Assembly: GCF_028283685.1 (NCBI RefSeq)
Contig: NZ_JAPWKF010000008.1
Span: 372,001 to 436,000, forward strand
DNA: 64,000 bases
DNA from: Edaphobacter sp.
GTDB taxonomy: Bacteria > Acidobacteriota > Terriglobia > Terriglobales > Acidobacteriaceae
Reading direction: 5' to 3'
Positions 1-9,400 of this stretch are shown here, in pieces (the stretch's first letter is position 1; each line of letters begins with the position of its first letter). Made by a program: the position numbers and the translations under genes. The notes under the pieces are model-generated. The model searched no databases and had not been told where the DNA came from. It was given only the letters and a program-made list of their open reading frames with translations.

Positions 1-677
1 CGAAGAACCTGACGGACCAGTCGACCGACCGTGGAGCCGCGAATACGAACACCTATAACCCCAAGATGGACTATGGTCCTTCGAGCATGAACACACCGCA
101 CATCTTCATCGCGAACTATGTCTACCAGTTGCCGTTCTATAGCGAGCAGCATGGTTTCAAGGGACGCGTGCTGGGCGGCTGGGAGATTTCGGGCATCACG
201 ACCTTCGAGTCGGGTCAGTCGGCTTCGGTGACACAGGCGGTCGATCCGTTCGCCTGCGTTACACCGGACAACAGCACGACGGGCTGCGTTGCAGGGACGT
301 ATCCTGGCGGTCTCGGTATCAGCACGCCGAACGCCGATATCGCTCCGCGCGTCGACCAGATTGCTCCGGTGCAGCTGACCAAGAAGGTCGGTCAGTGGTT
401 CTCGACCTCATCGTTTGCGCAGGCGTCCGGACACTTCGGTTCCTCGCGCAACGGTATCTTCCTGGGACCGGGGCTTGAGAACTGGGACCTGGGTGCTATC
501 AAGAACCTTCGCATCAGCGAGCGGTATCGCTTCCAGCTGCGCGGCGAATTCTTCAACGCTTTCAACCACACAAACTTCGCGGGTGTCGATACCAGCATCA
601 GCGACGTGAACTTCGGCCAGGTGACGAGCACGCATCTTCCGCGCCGTATCCAGCTTGGAGCGAAGCTGTACTTCTAA
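1..677 (+). CDS. TonB-dependent receptor, Oar-like (3' end only)
   Basis: This is the C-terminal part of an outer-membrane TonB-dependent receptor; the reading frame is open from base 3, so the gene begins before the window. The visible 224 residues are late beta-barrel strands. Typical blocks are a strand with YVYQLPFY, then LGGWEISGITTFESGQ, a long extracellular loop with a Cys pair, and the closing strands with FFNAFNHTNF. The protein ends in KLYF, an aromatic terminal residue as expected for BAM-dependent insertion. The same end blocks occur in the full-length receptors at 17346, 34969 and 41873. The substrate cannot be read from this fragment. A stem-loop terminator follows 34 bases after the stop. 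Confidence 0.93.
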   Translation, partial: KNLTDQSTDRGAANTNTYNPKMDYGPSSMNTPHIFIANYVYQLPFYSEQHGFKGRVLGGWEISGITTFESGQSASVTQAVDPFACVTPDNSTTGCVAGTYPGGLGISTPNADIAPRVDQIAPVQLTKKVGQWFSTSSFAQASGHFGSSRNGIFLGPGLENWDLGAIKNLRISERYRFQLRGEFFNAFNHTNFAGVDTSISDVNFGQVTSTHLPRRIQLGAKLYF

Positions 678-710
678 CCGCTGCTGCACAACTGAAGCTG
701 AACAATGAAA

Positions 711-743
711 GAAGCCCGCCGATGAAGCGGGCTTCTTTTATTT
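711..743 (+). terminator. Rho-independent terminator after the TBDT
   Basis: A perfect 9-bp stem GAAGCCCGC / GCGGGCTTC (711-719 with 727-735) has a 7-base loop and is followed by a T-rich tract (TTTTATTT). It lies just downstream of the receptor stop at 677. Confidence 0.85.
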
Positions 744-788
744 GCAGGCTGAGTGTGGCCGACGTATTGATGGAACGGATTGACTGAT

Positions 789-1811
789 CTAGCGCCAGCC
801 GAGTGCGGGAGCAACCGTCGTCAGGATTGCTTCCATAACGTGCACGTTGTAGGCGACGCCAAGCTGGTTCGGGATTGTGAGCAACAGAGTATCGGCCTCG
901 GCGATGGCCTCGTCCTTTCGTAACTGTTCGATCAGGGCATCGGGTTCGGCGGCGTAGCTGCGGCCGAAGATCGCTCGCGTGGTGGCATCGATGAAGCCGA
1001 CCTGGTCCTGGTCATTTCCGCTCTGACCGAAGTAAGCGCGATCGAGGTCATTTACCAGCGCGAAGATGCTGCGGCTTACCGAGATGCGTGGCGTGCGAGT
1101 GTGGCCAGCCTCTTTCCAGGCCGCACGAAAGGCGCGGATCTGCGCTGCCTGCTGGATATGGAAGGGCTCGCCGGTCTCGTCGTCTTTGAGCGTCGAGCTT
1201 TGCAGGTTCATGCCCAGCTTTGCTGCCCAGATTGCAGTTGCATTGGAGCCTGCTCCCCACCAGATGCGTTCGCGCAGGCCTTCAGAGTGTGGCTCGAGGC
1301 GAAGCAGACCGGGCGGGTTGGCGAACATCGGGCGAGGATTGGGCTGGGCGAAGCCTTCGCCGCGCAGCAGCTCGAGAAACGTCTCCGCGTGCCTGCGTCC
1401 CATGTCGGCATCACTCTCTCCTTCTGCCGGACGATAGCCGAAATAGCGCCAGCCCTCGATGACCTGCTCGGGAGAACCGCGGCTGATTCCCAGCTGGAGG
1501 CGGCCTCCTGCGATGAGATCCGCTGCAGAAGCATCTTCGGTCATGTAGTGAGGATTCTCATAACGCATGTCGATCACGCCGGTGCCGATCTCGATGGTTC
1601 GCGTGCGCGCTCCAACCGCTGCGAGCAGAGGAAATGGCGAAGCCAGCTGTCGCGCGAAGTGATGAACCCGGAAGTAGGCCCCATCTACGCCCAGGCGCTC
1701 GGCCTCGACGGCCAGGTCAATCGACTGCAGGAGAACATCAGCGGCCGACCTCGCTTGCGATTGTGGTGAGGGAGTCCAATGGCCGAAGGAGAGGAAGCCA
1801 ATTTTCTTCAT
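789..1811 (-). CDS. LLM-class flavin-dependent oxidoreductase
   Basis: Predicted cytoplasmic FMN-dependent monooxygenase/oxidoreductase of the bacterial luciferase-like (TIM-barrel) superfamily; substrate unknown. The start is placed at the internal Met giving MKKIGFLSFGHW, the usual beginning for this family; the frame stays open 27 codons further upstream, but those residues look non-coding. Visible family blocks are the VDGAYFRVHHF strand near residue 45, the EIGTGVIDMRYENP segment near 75 and GGRLQLGISRGSPEQ near 110. The length, 340 residues, is normal. It stands alone and is transcribed away from the J-domain gene at 1993. No clear Shine-Dalgarno sequence precedes the chosen start, so the start is less certain than the identity. 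Confidence 0.88.
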   Translation of the reverse strand: MKKIGFLSFGHWTPSPQSQARSAADVLLQSIDLAVEAERLGVDGAYFRVHHFARQLASPFPLLAAVGARTRTIEIGTGVIDMRYENPHYMTEDASAADLIAGGRLQLGISRGSPEQVIEGWRYFGYRPAEGESDADMGRRHAETFLELLRGEGFAQPNPRPMFANPPGLLRLEPHSEGLRERIWWGAGSNATAIWAAKLGMNLQSSTLKDDETGEPFHIQQAAQIRAFRAAWKEAGHTRTPRISVSRSIFALVNDLDRAYFGQSGNDQDQVGFIDATTRAIFGRSYAAEPDALIEQLRKDEAIAEADTLLLTIPNQLGVAYNVHVMEAILTTVAPALGWR

Positions 1812-1894
1812 AGGAATAAGTTTATCGCTGCGCGATGCCGTCGTGCCGTTCTCCGCCGGGCCGCTCCGGTTGTGGCAGAATGGCCGGCACATCT

Positions 1895-1942
1895 ACGAAG
1901 TGTTTAGCCGACGAAGTGTTTAGCCTGCGAAGTGTTTAGCCT
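1895..1942. repeat. Three-copy 16-bp tandem direct repeat
   Basis: The unit acgaagtgtttagccg occurs at 1895-1910, 1911-1926 (one change at the end) and 1927-1942 (two changes). It fills the divergent intergenic region between the oxidoreductase (minus) and the J-domain gene (plus). It could be an operator array or simple slippage. Confidence 0.9.
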
Positions 1943-1992
1943 GCGGTGAGACGGAGGCGGTGGCTCCGCTAAACTGGAATAACGGAAGCCGT

Positions 1993-2772
1993 ATGTCAGC
2001 CGAGATCATTCTTCAACAAACCCCGGACCACGTCGCCCTCCTTGGCCAGCGCGAGCAACTTGCGTCCGTGCGCAACACGCTCGCCGAGCGTGAATCGGAG
2101 CTCGCCCAGCTCCGCGCCCAGCTCAAGACCTTCGAAGGCCGTTACTTTCGCCAGGTCGGCGTGCTCTATGCCGAGCTCGACGATCTCGAAGCCCGCATCG
2201 CCGAGATCGAGGTCGTTCTCTACGACTCCGAGTCCGCCCGCACCCGTGCCGAAGAGGCCCGCCGCCAGGCGCAGGAGACCCATGCAGCCGCCTTCAGCGA
2301 AGCCCGCGATGCTGAAGAGTTCGACCCGCCCCCCAGCCTCAAGACCCTCTTCCGCGACGTTGCCAAGCGCATCCATCCCGACTTCGCGCGCGACGACGCC
2401 GAGCAGAAGCACTTCACCCTGCTGATGGCACGCGCCAACCAGGCCTACAGCCGCGGCGACACTGAGGCTCTGCAGCGGCTCCTCGACGACCACCGCGAGA
2501 TCAACGCCTCCATTGCAGGCGAAGGCCCCGCCGCCGAGCTTCTCCGCATCACACGCCAGATACGCCACGCCCAGCGCGACATCGCCAACCTCGACGCCGA
2601 GCGCCACACTCTGCTCGACAGCGAGATCGCCCAGCTCCACCTCGACGCCGATGCCGCTGCCCGGGAACACCGCGACCTCCTCACCGAACTTGCCGCCAGC
2701 CTTGCCGACCAGATCGCCGACGCAAAATACCGCCTCGCCTTCGTTGACCGGCAGGTCAAGGCGCAACGATAG
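1993..2772 (+). CDS. Coiled-coil protein with a central J domain
   Basis: A 259-residue cytoplasmic protein. Residues about 20-100 are heptad-rich, Glu/Gln/Ala/Arg-rich coiled coil. Near residue 120 is a J-domain-like segment with KTLFRDVAKRIHPDFA, including the HPD tripeptide that in J proteins stimulates the ATPase of Hsp70/DnaK, then a helix with ANQAYSRGDTEALQRLL. The rest is a second coiled coil. The ATG at 1993 is preferred over an upstream in-frame ATG at 1960 because GGAAG lies six bases before it. The stop is six bases before the Sel1-repeat gene, so the two are probably co-transcribed. A role as a specialised DnaK co-chaperone is inferred; no client is evident. Confidence 0.82.
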   Translation: MSAEIILQQTPDHVALLGQREQLASVRNTLAERESELAQLRAQLKTFEGRYFRQVGVLYAELDDLEARIAEIEVVLYDSESARTRAEEARRQAQETHAAAFSEARDAEEFDPPPSLKTLFRDVAKRIHPDFARDDAEQKHFTLLMARANQAYSRGDTEALQRLLDDHREINASIAGEGPAAELLRITRQIRHAQRDIANLDAERHTLLDSEIAQLHLDADAAAREHRDLLTELAASLADQIADAKYRLAFVDRQVKAQR

Positions 2773-2777
2773 CCGCC

Positions 2778-3566
2778 ATGGACGATCAACCCAAAGGCGG
2801 CTTGCAGCACATCCCTACAGGCACTGCGCTGTCGCTCAGCTCCTCGCGCTCCGGCATCATCGCCCGCGGCCGCCGCGATGCCTCCAACGCCTCCTCCAAT
2901 CCGCACTACCGTCAGGCCGTCGCGGACTACAACGCGGGCAACTTCACCTCGGCGTCAGCAGCCTTTCAGCTCGCCGCGCAGCAGGGTCATGCTGAATCGC
3001 AGTACCTCCTCAGCACCCTGTACGACGAGGGGCAGGGCGTTGCGCAGAACGACACTGAGGCGGCGCTCTGGGAGCGCAAGGCCGCGGAGCAGGGCCACGC
3101 CTACGCGCAGGCCAACCTCAGCTTCCGTTACTACGCCTCCGGCAACTTCGCAGAAGCCTTCGCCTGGTGCCAGCGTGCGGCGCACAGCAACCTCGCCTGG
3201 GCGCAGTACAACCTCGGCCTCATGTATCGCAAGGGCGAGGGCGTCGCACCCAGCAACACCGAAGCCGCCCACTGGTATCGCCTTGCCGCTAATCAGAACT
3301 TCGCCGAAGCCCAGCAGAAGCTCGCTGACCTCTACTACTCCGGGCAGGGTGTGCCGCACAGCTACACGCAGGCCGCGCACTGGTATCGCAGGGCTGCGGA
3401 GCAGGGCAACGCCGAGGCACAGTTTCAGCTCAGCCATCTCTACGCCATCGGGCAGGGTATCGAACACGACTACACGCAATCCCGCCACTGGATTCGCCAG
3501 GCCGCGCAGCAGGGTCACGAACAGGCCATCCGCGAACTCAAGCGCCGCGAGTATCGCGACCCGTAG
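2778..3566 (+). CDS. Sel1-like repeat (SLR/TPR-like) protein
   Basis: A 262-residue protein with no signal peptide. From about residue 50 to the end it consists of roughly six Sel1-like repeats of 36 residues, each with the A-x-x-WYR-x-AAEQG-x-A-x-A-Q-x-x-L-x-x-LY pattern, for example at residues near 75, 110, 145, 185 and 220. Sel1 repeats form alpha-solenoids that scaffold protein complexes. The first 45 residues are low-complexity and Ser/Arg-rich. It starts six bases after the J-domain gene, suggesting a two-gene operon and perhaps a shared protein-quality or scaffolding function (inference). No enzymatic domain is visible. Confidence 0.88.
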   Translation: MDDQPKGGLQHIPTGTALSLSSSRSGIIARGRRDASNASSNPHYRQAVADYNAGNFTSASAAFQLAAQQGHAESQYLLSTLYDEGQGVAQNDTEAALWERKAAEQGHAYAQANLSFRYYASGNFAEAFAWCQRAAHSNLAWAQYNLGLMYRKGEGVAPSNTEAAHWYRLAANQNFAEAQQKLADLYYSGQGVPHSYTQAAHWYRRAAEQGNAEAQFQLSHLYAIGQGIEHDYTQSRHWIRQAAQQGHEQAIRELKRREYRDP

Positions 3567-3623
3567 ATCTTCTGGGCGGCAATCCGCTGCGTGTCTTCCG
3601 TCAGATCACATCGTAGCGGAGAG

Positions 3624-3656
3624 CAAAAAAAAGAAGGAGCCTCGGGAGGGCTCCTT
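3624..3656 (-). terminator. Rho-independent terminator of the RND efflux operon
   Basis: An 8-bp stem AAGGAGCC / GGCTCCTT (3634-3641 with 3649-3656) has a 7-base loop. Read on the minus strand it is followed by CTTTTTTTT (3633-3625). It lies 60 bases past the end of the minus-strand efflux operon and between convergent genes. Confidence 0.85.
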
Positions 3657-3717
3657 ATCAATGGATGACGCATTGTTCTCGCCATTGCGATGATGGCGGC
3701 TCGCACACCCGGTTCCT

Positions 3718-5214
3718 TTATGGAGCCGGATGTCCAAGGTTTTTGTACTGCAGGGCCTTCATCGGAGCCAGATGGTCCTGTGCCGGGATCTCGGCTGTAT
3801 CCCAGCCTCCGCCCAGCGAACGCACCATGCCGACAGCGCCCTCGAATCGTGCCGTCTGTACCTCGACCGCGGAGAGCCGGGCATCGAGTGCGGCGATCTG
3901 CGCGACCACCACGTCGAGATAGTTCGTCAGGTCGCCCGTGTAGAGCTGCATCTGCATCTTCTGCGTCTGCAGCGCCGCGGTGGTTGCTTCCTGGCGCTTC
4001 TGCTCCTCGCCGCTCAGATAACGAAGACGGGAGAGGGAGTCTTCGACCTCGCGGAAGGCGTTCAACACCGTGGAGCGATATTCGTCGGTCGTCTGGCGAT
4101 ACTCCGCGTAGCTGCGTTGCAGTTCGGCACGCCGCTCGCCGCCCTCGAAGAGGGGAAGCGCGCCGCTCATGCCATAGCTCCACAGACTGTTGGCGAGGCT
4201 CGTCAGGCCAAAGCCGTCATCGGAGAATCCGGCCATCGCGCCGAGGCGGATATCGGGATAGAACGCAGCCTTGGAGATGCCAATGGCAGTGTTGGATGCG
4301 GCCATATGGCGCTCCGCCGAGGCGATGTCCGGGCGGCGCTGCAGCAGCGTCGAAGGAACACCGATTGGAATCGAAGGAAGATGCAGGTGGAAGGTATCTT
4401 CCGGTGCGATGTGGAAGTTCGTCGGCGTCTGGTTGATCAGAATAGCGATGGCGTGTTCCAGAAGCGAACGCTCCATGCGCAGGTTGATCTCCTGTGCCTC
4501 CGTGCTGCTCAACTGATTCTGCGCACGCGTCACGTCGGAACGTGGAGCGATATCTCCGTTGAGACGCAGCTGCGTGATGTTGACAGCGTTCTTATATGAG
4601 GCGATCGACTGACGGTAGACCGCGTCCTGCACGTCGAGACCGCGCAGGCGCATGTAGTCTTCTGCAAGCTCGGCCTGGATGCTGAGGCGCGTAAGGGCCA
4701 CGTCCGCGGCGTCTGCCTGGGCGAGCTCTTTGCGCATGTCGGTCGTGTTGCGGATCTTTCGCCAGATATCCGGCTCCCACGATGCCTCGGCACCGTAGCT
4801 CTCGTCGGTGCCGTACAGCGGATCGTACGGAGAGCGGAAGAGTCGATTCTCCGAGCTCTTGTTATCCGAGGTTGCAGCACCCAGACCGATGTGCGGCAGA
4901 AGGCGCGAATGAGCCTGCGTGATCAGGTAGCGGGATTGTGTGAAGTGCTCTCCCGCGGCCTGAAGGTCAGGATTCGCAGCAGCGGCCTTCACCTCAAGAT
5001 CGTTGAGCTGCTGATCGCCGAACAGTGTCCACCAGTCCTTGCGCAGAACGCCGTCCTGCGGTGTGGCGACCTTGAAGACTCCCTCACCGCTCCAGGTTGG
5101 AGCCAGGGCCATCTTCGGTGGTGTGTACTTCGGCGGCTTGTTGCACCCCGCCAGAACGACGACGGAGAACACGGAGGTGATCGCTAATTCGCGAGCGAAT
5201 CTTCTCATCATCAC
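3718..5214 (-). CDS. Efflux outer-membrane lipoprotein, NodT/OprM family
   Basis: The outer-membrane channel of a tripartite RND pump. The N-terminus is a lipoprotein signal: Met/Arg-rich start, hydrophobic stretch and the lipobox LAGC, with the acylated Cys near residue 24. Two OEP (TolC-type) repeats follow, with typical blocks DWWTLFGDQQLNDLE near 60, SYGAEASWEPDIW near 140, PSTLLQRRPDIASAERHM near 285 and a second alpha-helical hairpin region near 390-440. The length, 498 residues, is normal. Start codons GTG-ATG-ATG overlap the stop of the adaptor gene, so translation is probably coupled; the true start may be either ATG (5211 or 5208). It is last in the operon, before the terminator at 3624-3656. 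Confidence 0.92.
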   Translation of the reverse strand: MMMRRFARELAITSVFSVVVLAGCNKPPKYTPPKMALAPTWSGEGVFKVATPQDGVLRKDWWTLFGDQQLNDLEVKAAAANPDLQAAGEHFTQSRYLITQAHSRLLPHIGLGAATSDNKSSENRLFRSPYDPLYGTDESYGAEASWEPDIWRKIRNTTDMRKELAQADAADVALTRLSIQAELAEDYMRLRGLDVQDAVYRQSIASYKNAVNITQLRLNGDIAPRSDVTRAQNQLSSTEAQEINLRMERSLLEHAIAILINQTPTNFHIAPEDTFHLHLPSIPIGVPSTLLQRRPDIASAERHMAASNTAIGISKAAFYPDIRLGAMAGFSDDGFGLTSLANSLWSYGMSGALPLFEGGERRAELQRSYAEYRQTTDEYRSTVLNAFREVEDSLSRLRYLSGEEQKRQEATTAALQTQKMQMQLYTGDLTNYLDVVVAQIAALDARLSAVEVQTARFEGAVGMVRSLGGGWDTAEIPAQDHLAPMKALQYKNLGHPAP

Positions 5215-6431
5215 TGTCCCTCGCCTGCTGTGGGGGTGGCTGCGACCGCCGGAGTGGGGGTGGCCTGGTTGTAGCCAGGAGTGGAGGCGACGACATGAAC
5301 GCTCTCTCCGCTCAACAGGCCGGCGGAGGGATTGTTGATGACACGATCACCTGCTGCGAGACCGGTCAGGATCTCGACGTTCTGTCCGAGATTGCGTCCC
5401 ACCAGCACCTTCTTGAGCGTGACGTGATTGTTGCTGTCGACGACGGCCAGCTGCTCGCCCTGCTCCTGGAAGATGAGTGCATTTTCGGGAACCAGCAGGG
5501 CAGGGCGGTCGGAGGGAACGCGGAAGTGAACCTCGGCGTACGAACCGGGCCACACCTGGTTGCCGGGGTTGTCCATCACCAGCTCTGTGGTGACGGTGCG
5601 GGAGTCTTTATCGAGTGCGGTGGCATCGGTGAGGAAGGTCGCATGGAAGGTCTTGCCCGGGAACTGGGGCACGGTGATCTCCGCGGTGACGCCCTTCTTG
5701 AGGATGTCGATGTAGTCCTGCGGCACGCTGACGAAGATACGCAGCTTGTGTACGTCGGCCACGGTGAACAGCTCCGTATCGTCGCCCTTGTCGCCAAGCT
5801 CGCCGCCGGCCTCGCCGACGTAGTCGCCTACGTTGACCTTACGTGCGGTGACGATGCCGTCGAACGGAGCGACGATGGCGCGGAAGCCTTCAAGCGCTTC
5901 GAACTGTGACATCTCGTGCTTCGCAGCCTCAGCCTCGGCGGCCTGCGTGCGGGCGTTGGCTGCCTGCACATCCACCTGCTGTTTGGAGACGGCTTGCGTG
6001 CCTTCGAGGTTCTTCCAGCGCTTTGCCGTCAGCTCAGCGAGAGCCAGCTTGGCGTTGGCGACATCGACCTTGGCCTTGGAGGCGCGATACTGGGCATCGA
6101 GCTTCGGCGTGTTGATTGTCGCAAGCAGATCGCCGCGACGAACGACAGCGCCGTAGTCCTTGTTCCACATCTTTACGTAGCCGTTGACCTGGGCGTAGAT
6201 CGGAGCTTCGTACCATGCGCTGATGTCGCCCGGGAGATCGAGGTTGCGCATCGAGTCGCCCGGCTGCGGCATCACGACACTCACATCCTCAATGGAGCTT
6301 TCATCGGTTCTTTCGCGCAGTGCGGCGAAGGCGTGCTTCCGGGAGCCGATCCCTGTCACCACAAGCGTGATGACGACACCAAGCAGAACCACCGCAAAGA
6401 GGACAATCATGCGTCGGCGTTGATTCATCAT
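5211..6431 (-). CDS. Efflux RND periplasmic adaptor (membrane fusion protein)
   Basis: The HlyD/AcrA-type adaptor linking the inner-membrane pump to the outer-membrane channel. Residues about 8-27 form a single N-terminal membrane segment. A split biotinyl-lipoyl-like domain follows (YAQVNGYVKMWNKDYG near 75 and FRAIVAPFDGIVTARKV near 170), around an Ala-rich alpha-helical hairpin at about 105-160. The beta-barrel and membrane-proximal domains follow. The Pro/Ala/Thr-rich tail is low complexity. The length is 406 residues. The gene begins one base after the stop of the RND permease gene and overlaps the outer-membrane gene, so the three form a tight operon. Confidence 0.93.
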   Translation of the reverse strand: MMNQRRRMIVLFAVVLLGVVITLVVTGIGSRKHAFAALRERTDESSIEDVSVVMPQPGDSMRNLDLPGDISAWYEAPIYAQVNGYVKMWNKDYGAVVRRGDLLATINTPKLDAQYRASKAKVDVANAKLALAELTAKRWKNLEGTQAVSKQQVDVQAANARTQAAEAEAAKHEMSQFEALEGFRAIVAPFDGIVTARKVNVGDYVGEAGGELGDKGDDTELFTVADVHKLRIFVSVPQDYIDILKKGVTAEITVPQFPGKTFHATFLTDATALDKDSRTVTTELVMDNPGNQVWPGSYAEVHFRVPSDRPALLVPENALIFQEQGEQLAVVDSNNHVTLKKVLVGRNLGQNVEILTGLAAGDRVINNPSAGLLSGESVHVVASTPGYNQATPTPAVAATPTAGEGQ

Positions 6432-6432
6432 G

Positions 6433-9400
6433 TTAGGCCACCTTTTCCATTGTTGACTTGTTGTTGTGGTGAAGCATTGCGAAGACGCAGGGAACGAACA
6501 GCAGCGTTGCGACCGTTGCCAGAGCCAGGCCGCCGATGACAGCGCGTCCGAGCGGTGCGTTCTGCGAGTTGCTCATCGACATCGGCAGCATGCCGATCAT
6601 CATCGCGAGGGCGGTCATGATGACCGGACGGATACGGCCATAGCCTGCTTCAATTGCAGCGCGCAGGGCATTTCCATGCTCTTCCAACCGCTCTCTTGCG
6701 AACGCCACCACAAGAATCGAGTTCGCCGTCGACGTGCCCATACACATGATGGTTCCGGTAAGGGCGGGCACCGACAGGGTGGTGTGCGTGATGAAGAGAC
6801 TCCACACGATACCGGCCAGAGCGGCAGGCAGCGCGGTGATGATGATGAACGGATCGAGCCAGCTGTGGAAGTTGACGACGATGACCAGGAAGACCAGGAG
6901 CACCGAGATGGCCAGGCCGATCATGAGCTGGCGGTATGCGCCGTTCATGGTATCTGCCTGTCCGCGAACACTCATCAGGGAGCTCTTGGGCAGCTTGCTC
7001 TGATACTCGTCGACGATCTTCTGCACATCGCCGGCGACTGCGCCGAGATCACGTCCCTCGTTCGAGGCGTAGATGTCGATCACCGGAAGGATGTTGTAGT
7101 GCGAGACCTCGCCCGGAGTACCGACGGTCTTGATGGTTCCCATGGCACCAAGCATCTGAGGACGCTTGTTGTCAGGGTTGCCATCACCGGAGGTAACCGG
7201 AATCGTCTCCAGATCGTTCATCGACGTCAGCTCTTTCTGCGGCGTGTAGATGTTGATCAGGTACGAGAGACCGGACTTCGGATCGAGCCAGTAGTCCTGC
7301 TTCACCTGCTGGCTGCCGGAGAGCGAGACGAGTTCGTTGTTGGCGACATCCGCTTCCTTCACGCCGGTACGCAGAGCGAACTGGCGCTTGGCATCGATGA
7401 ACAGCGTCGGCGTCGTCATGGTCTGTTGAATGGCGACGTCGGCGATGCCGTTGACCATGCGAAGCTTCTGTACCATCTCCTTGGCGAACTGGTAGTTGTT
7501 CTGCATCTCCATACCGGAGATACGGATGTCGATGGGTGCGGGCAGGCCGAAGTTGAGGATCTTATCGGTCAGCTCAGCAGCCTGGAAGGTGAATACCGTG
7601 CCCGGGAACTTGGCCGACAGCCCCTTGCGCAGCGTATTGCGGTAATCCCAGACAGGCGACTCCGGGTTATGCAGCGTGATCGACAGATCGCAGTCCTGCG
7701 CTCCGATGGAAGGCGTCGGAATGAAGGCCTGATTGTGAGGTCCGACCGGCAGACCGCAGTTGTCGAGCACGTCATCCACCTGGCCCGGCAGCAGCTTCGC
7801 GATCTCTTTGTTGACGAGAACAGCTTCGCGGTCTGCGACTTCGAGACGGGTGCCGAGAGGAGCACGCATGTGCATCTGCAGCGCTCCGCCCTTGATCTCC
7901 GGGAAGAAGTTGCGTCCGAGGAGCGGAATCAGAGCGAGCGATGCCAATGCCGCGCCCAGGAAGACGACGACAAACATGACGCGCCTGCGAACAGCAGCTT
8001 CCAGGATGACGCGATAGCTTTCGCGGAAGGAGAGGAAGCCCTTCTCGAAACCTTTCTGGAAGCGGGTGAAGAAGCCCGGCCTGTAGTTTGGATCGTGGCG
8101 CTTCTTATGCTCCTCGATCTGTTTGCCGAGCATCCAGTTGGCCATCGCGGGAACCAGTGTCTGCGAGAGCAGGAACGAAGGCGCCATGGCGAAGATGATG
8201 GCGAGCGCCATGGGCATAAAGAGGAAGCCCGCAACGCCGTCAAGCTGGAAGAGGGGCAGCCACACGATGCAGATACAGATCGTCGAGACCAGCGTGGGAA
8301 GCAGCATCTGTCCGGCTGCGTCCACGATGGCGGTGGCCAGCGGTTTGCCATGTTCGATATGGATATCGATGTTCTCGATCATGACGGTTGCGTTATCGAC
8401 AAGGATGCCGACGGCGAGCGCCAGACCTCCGAGCGTCATGACGTTGATCGTCTGCCCCGTAATATGCAGCAGGATGATCGCCGAAAGGATTGAGAGCGGA
8501 ATCGACACCGCGATGATCAGCGTCGAACGCCATGAGCCGAGGAACAGCAGCACGACGAGACCTGTCAGTCCTGCGGCCAGCGCAAGTTCGCGGACGACGT
8601 CGCTGACTGAGTCCTTCACGAAGATGGAGGCATCCGTCAGAATCTTGATGCGAACGCCAGGGGGCAGCGTGCGATTCATCTGCGGAATCAGCTTCTTCAC
8701 GCCATTGACGACGTCGAGTGTCGAAGCTTCGCCACCCTTCATGATGACGATCATGACGGCCTGTTTGCCCTTCACCAGAACGGCGTTGGTCTGCGGTGGG
8801 CCGCCCTGATAGACCCAGGCCACGTCACGCAGTCGAACGGTTGCGTTGTCCACCTGCTTGATCGGCAGATTATTGAACTCTTCGATCGTCTGCGGTACGG
8901 CGTTGGTCTGCACCATCCAGTCGATCTTGCCGATCTTCTGATCACCGGCCGGAAGCACGATGCTCTGCTGATCGAAGGCGTTGGAGACATCCATTGCGCT
9001 CAGCTTGTGCGACCGCAGTCTCTGCTGATCGAGTGCGACCAGTACGGTGTTCGACGCACCGCCATAGGGATGTGGAATCACTGACCCCGGCACGGTCACC
9101 AGCTGGGGACGAAGCCGTGTAATGCCAAGGTTATAGAGCTGGGCGGGCGTCATATTGTCAGCCGTCACCTGCAGCGTCATAACCGGCACGGACGAGGCAT
9201 CGAGCGACATAACCATTGGAGGCGAGATGCCTGGCGGCAGCTGCTGCACGATGGTCTGCGAGACGGAGGTGACTTCGGCCTCAGCCCTGCCGATCTCGGT
9301 TCCGGGCTGGAAGAAGATGCGCACTACGTTGCGACCGAAGTAGGAGTCGCTCTCGAGGTGCTCGATGTTCTCCACCGTCGAGGTGACGGCGCGCTCGTAG

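Noticed and set aside
6466..8493. Long open frame of 675 codons on the plus strand inside the RND permease gene
   Set aside because: It is antisense to a clear RND permease. Its composition is His/Arg/Asp-rich with no family blocks, the usual shadow of a GC-rich gene.
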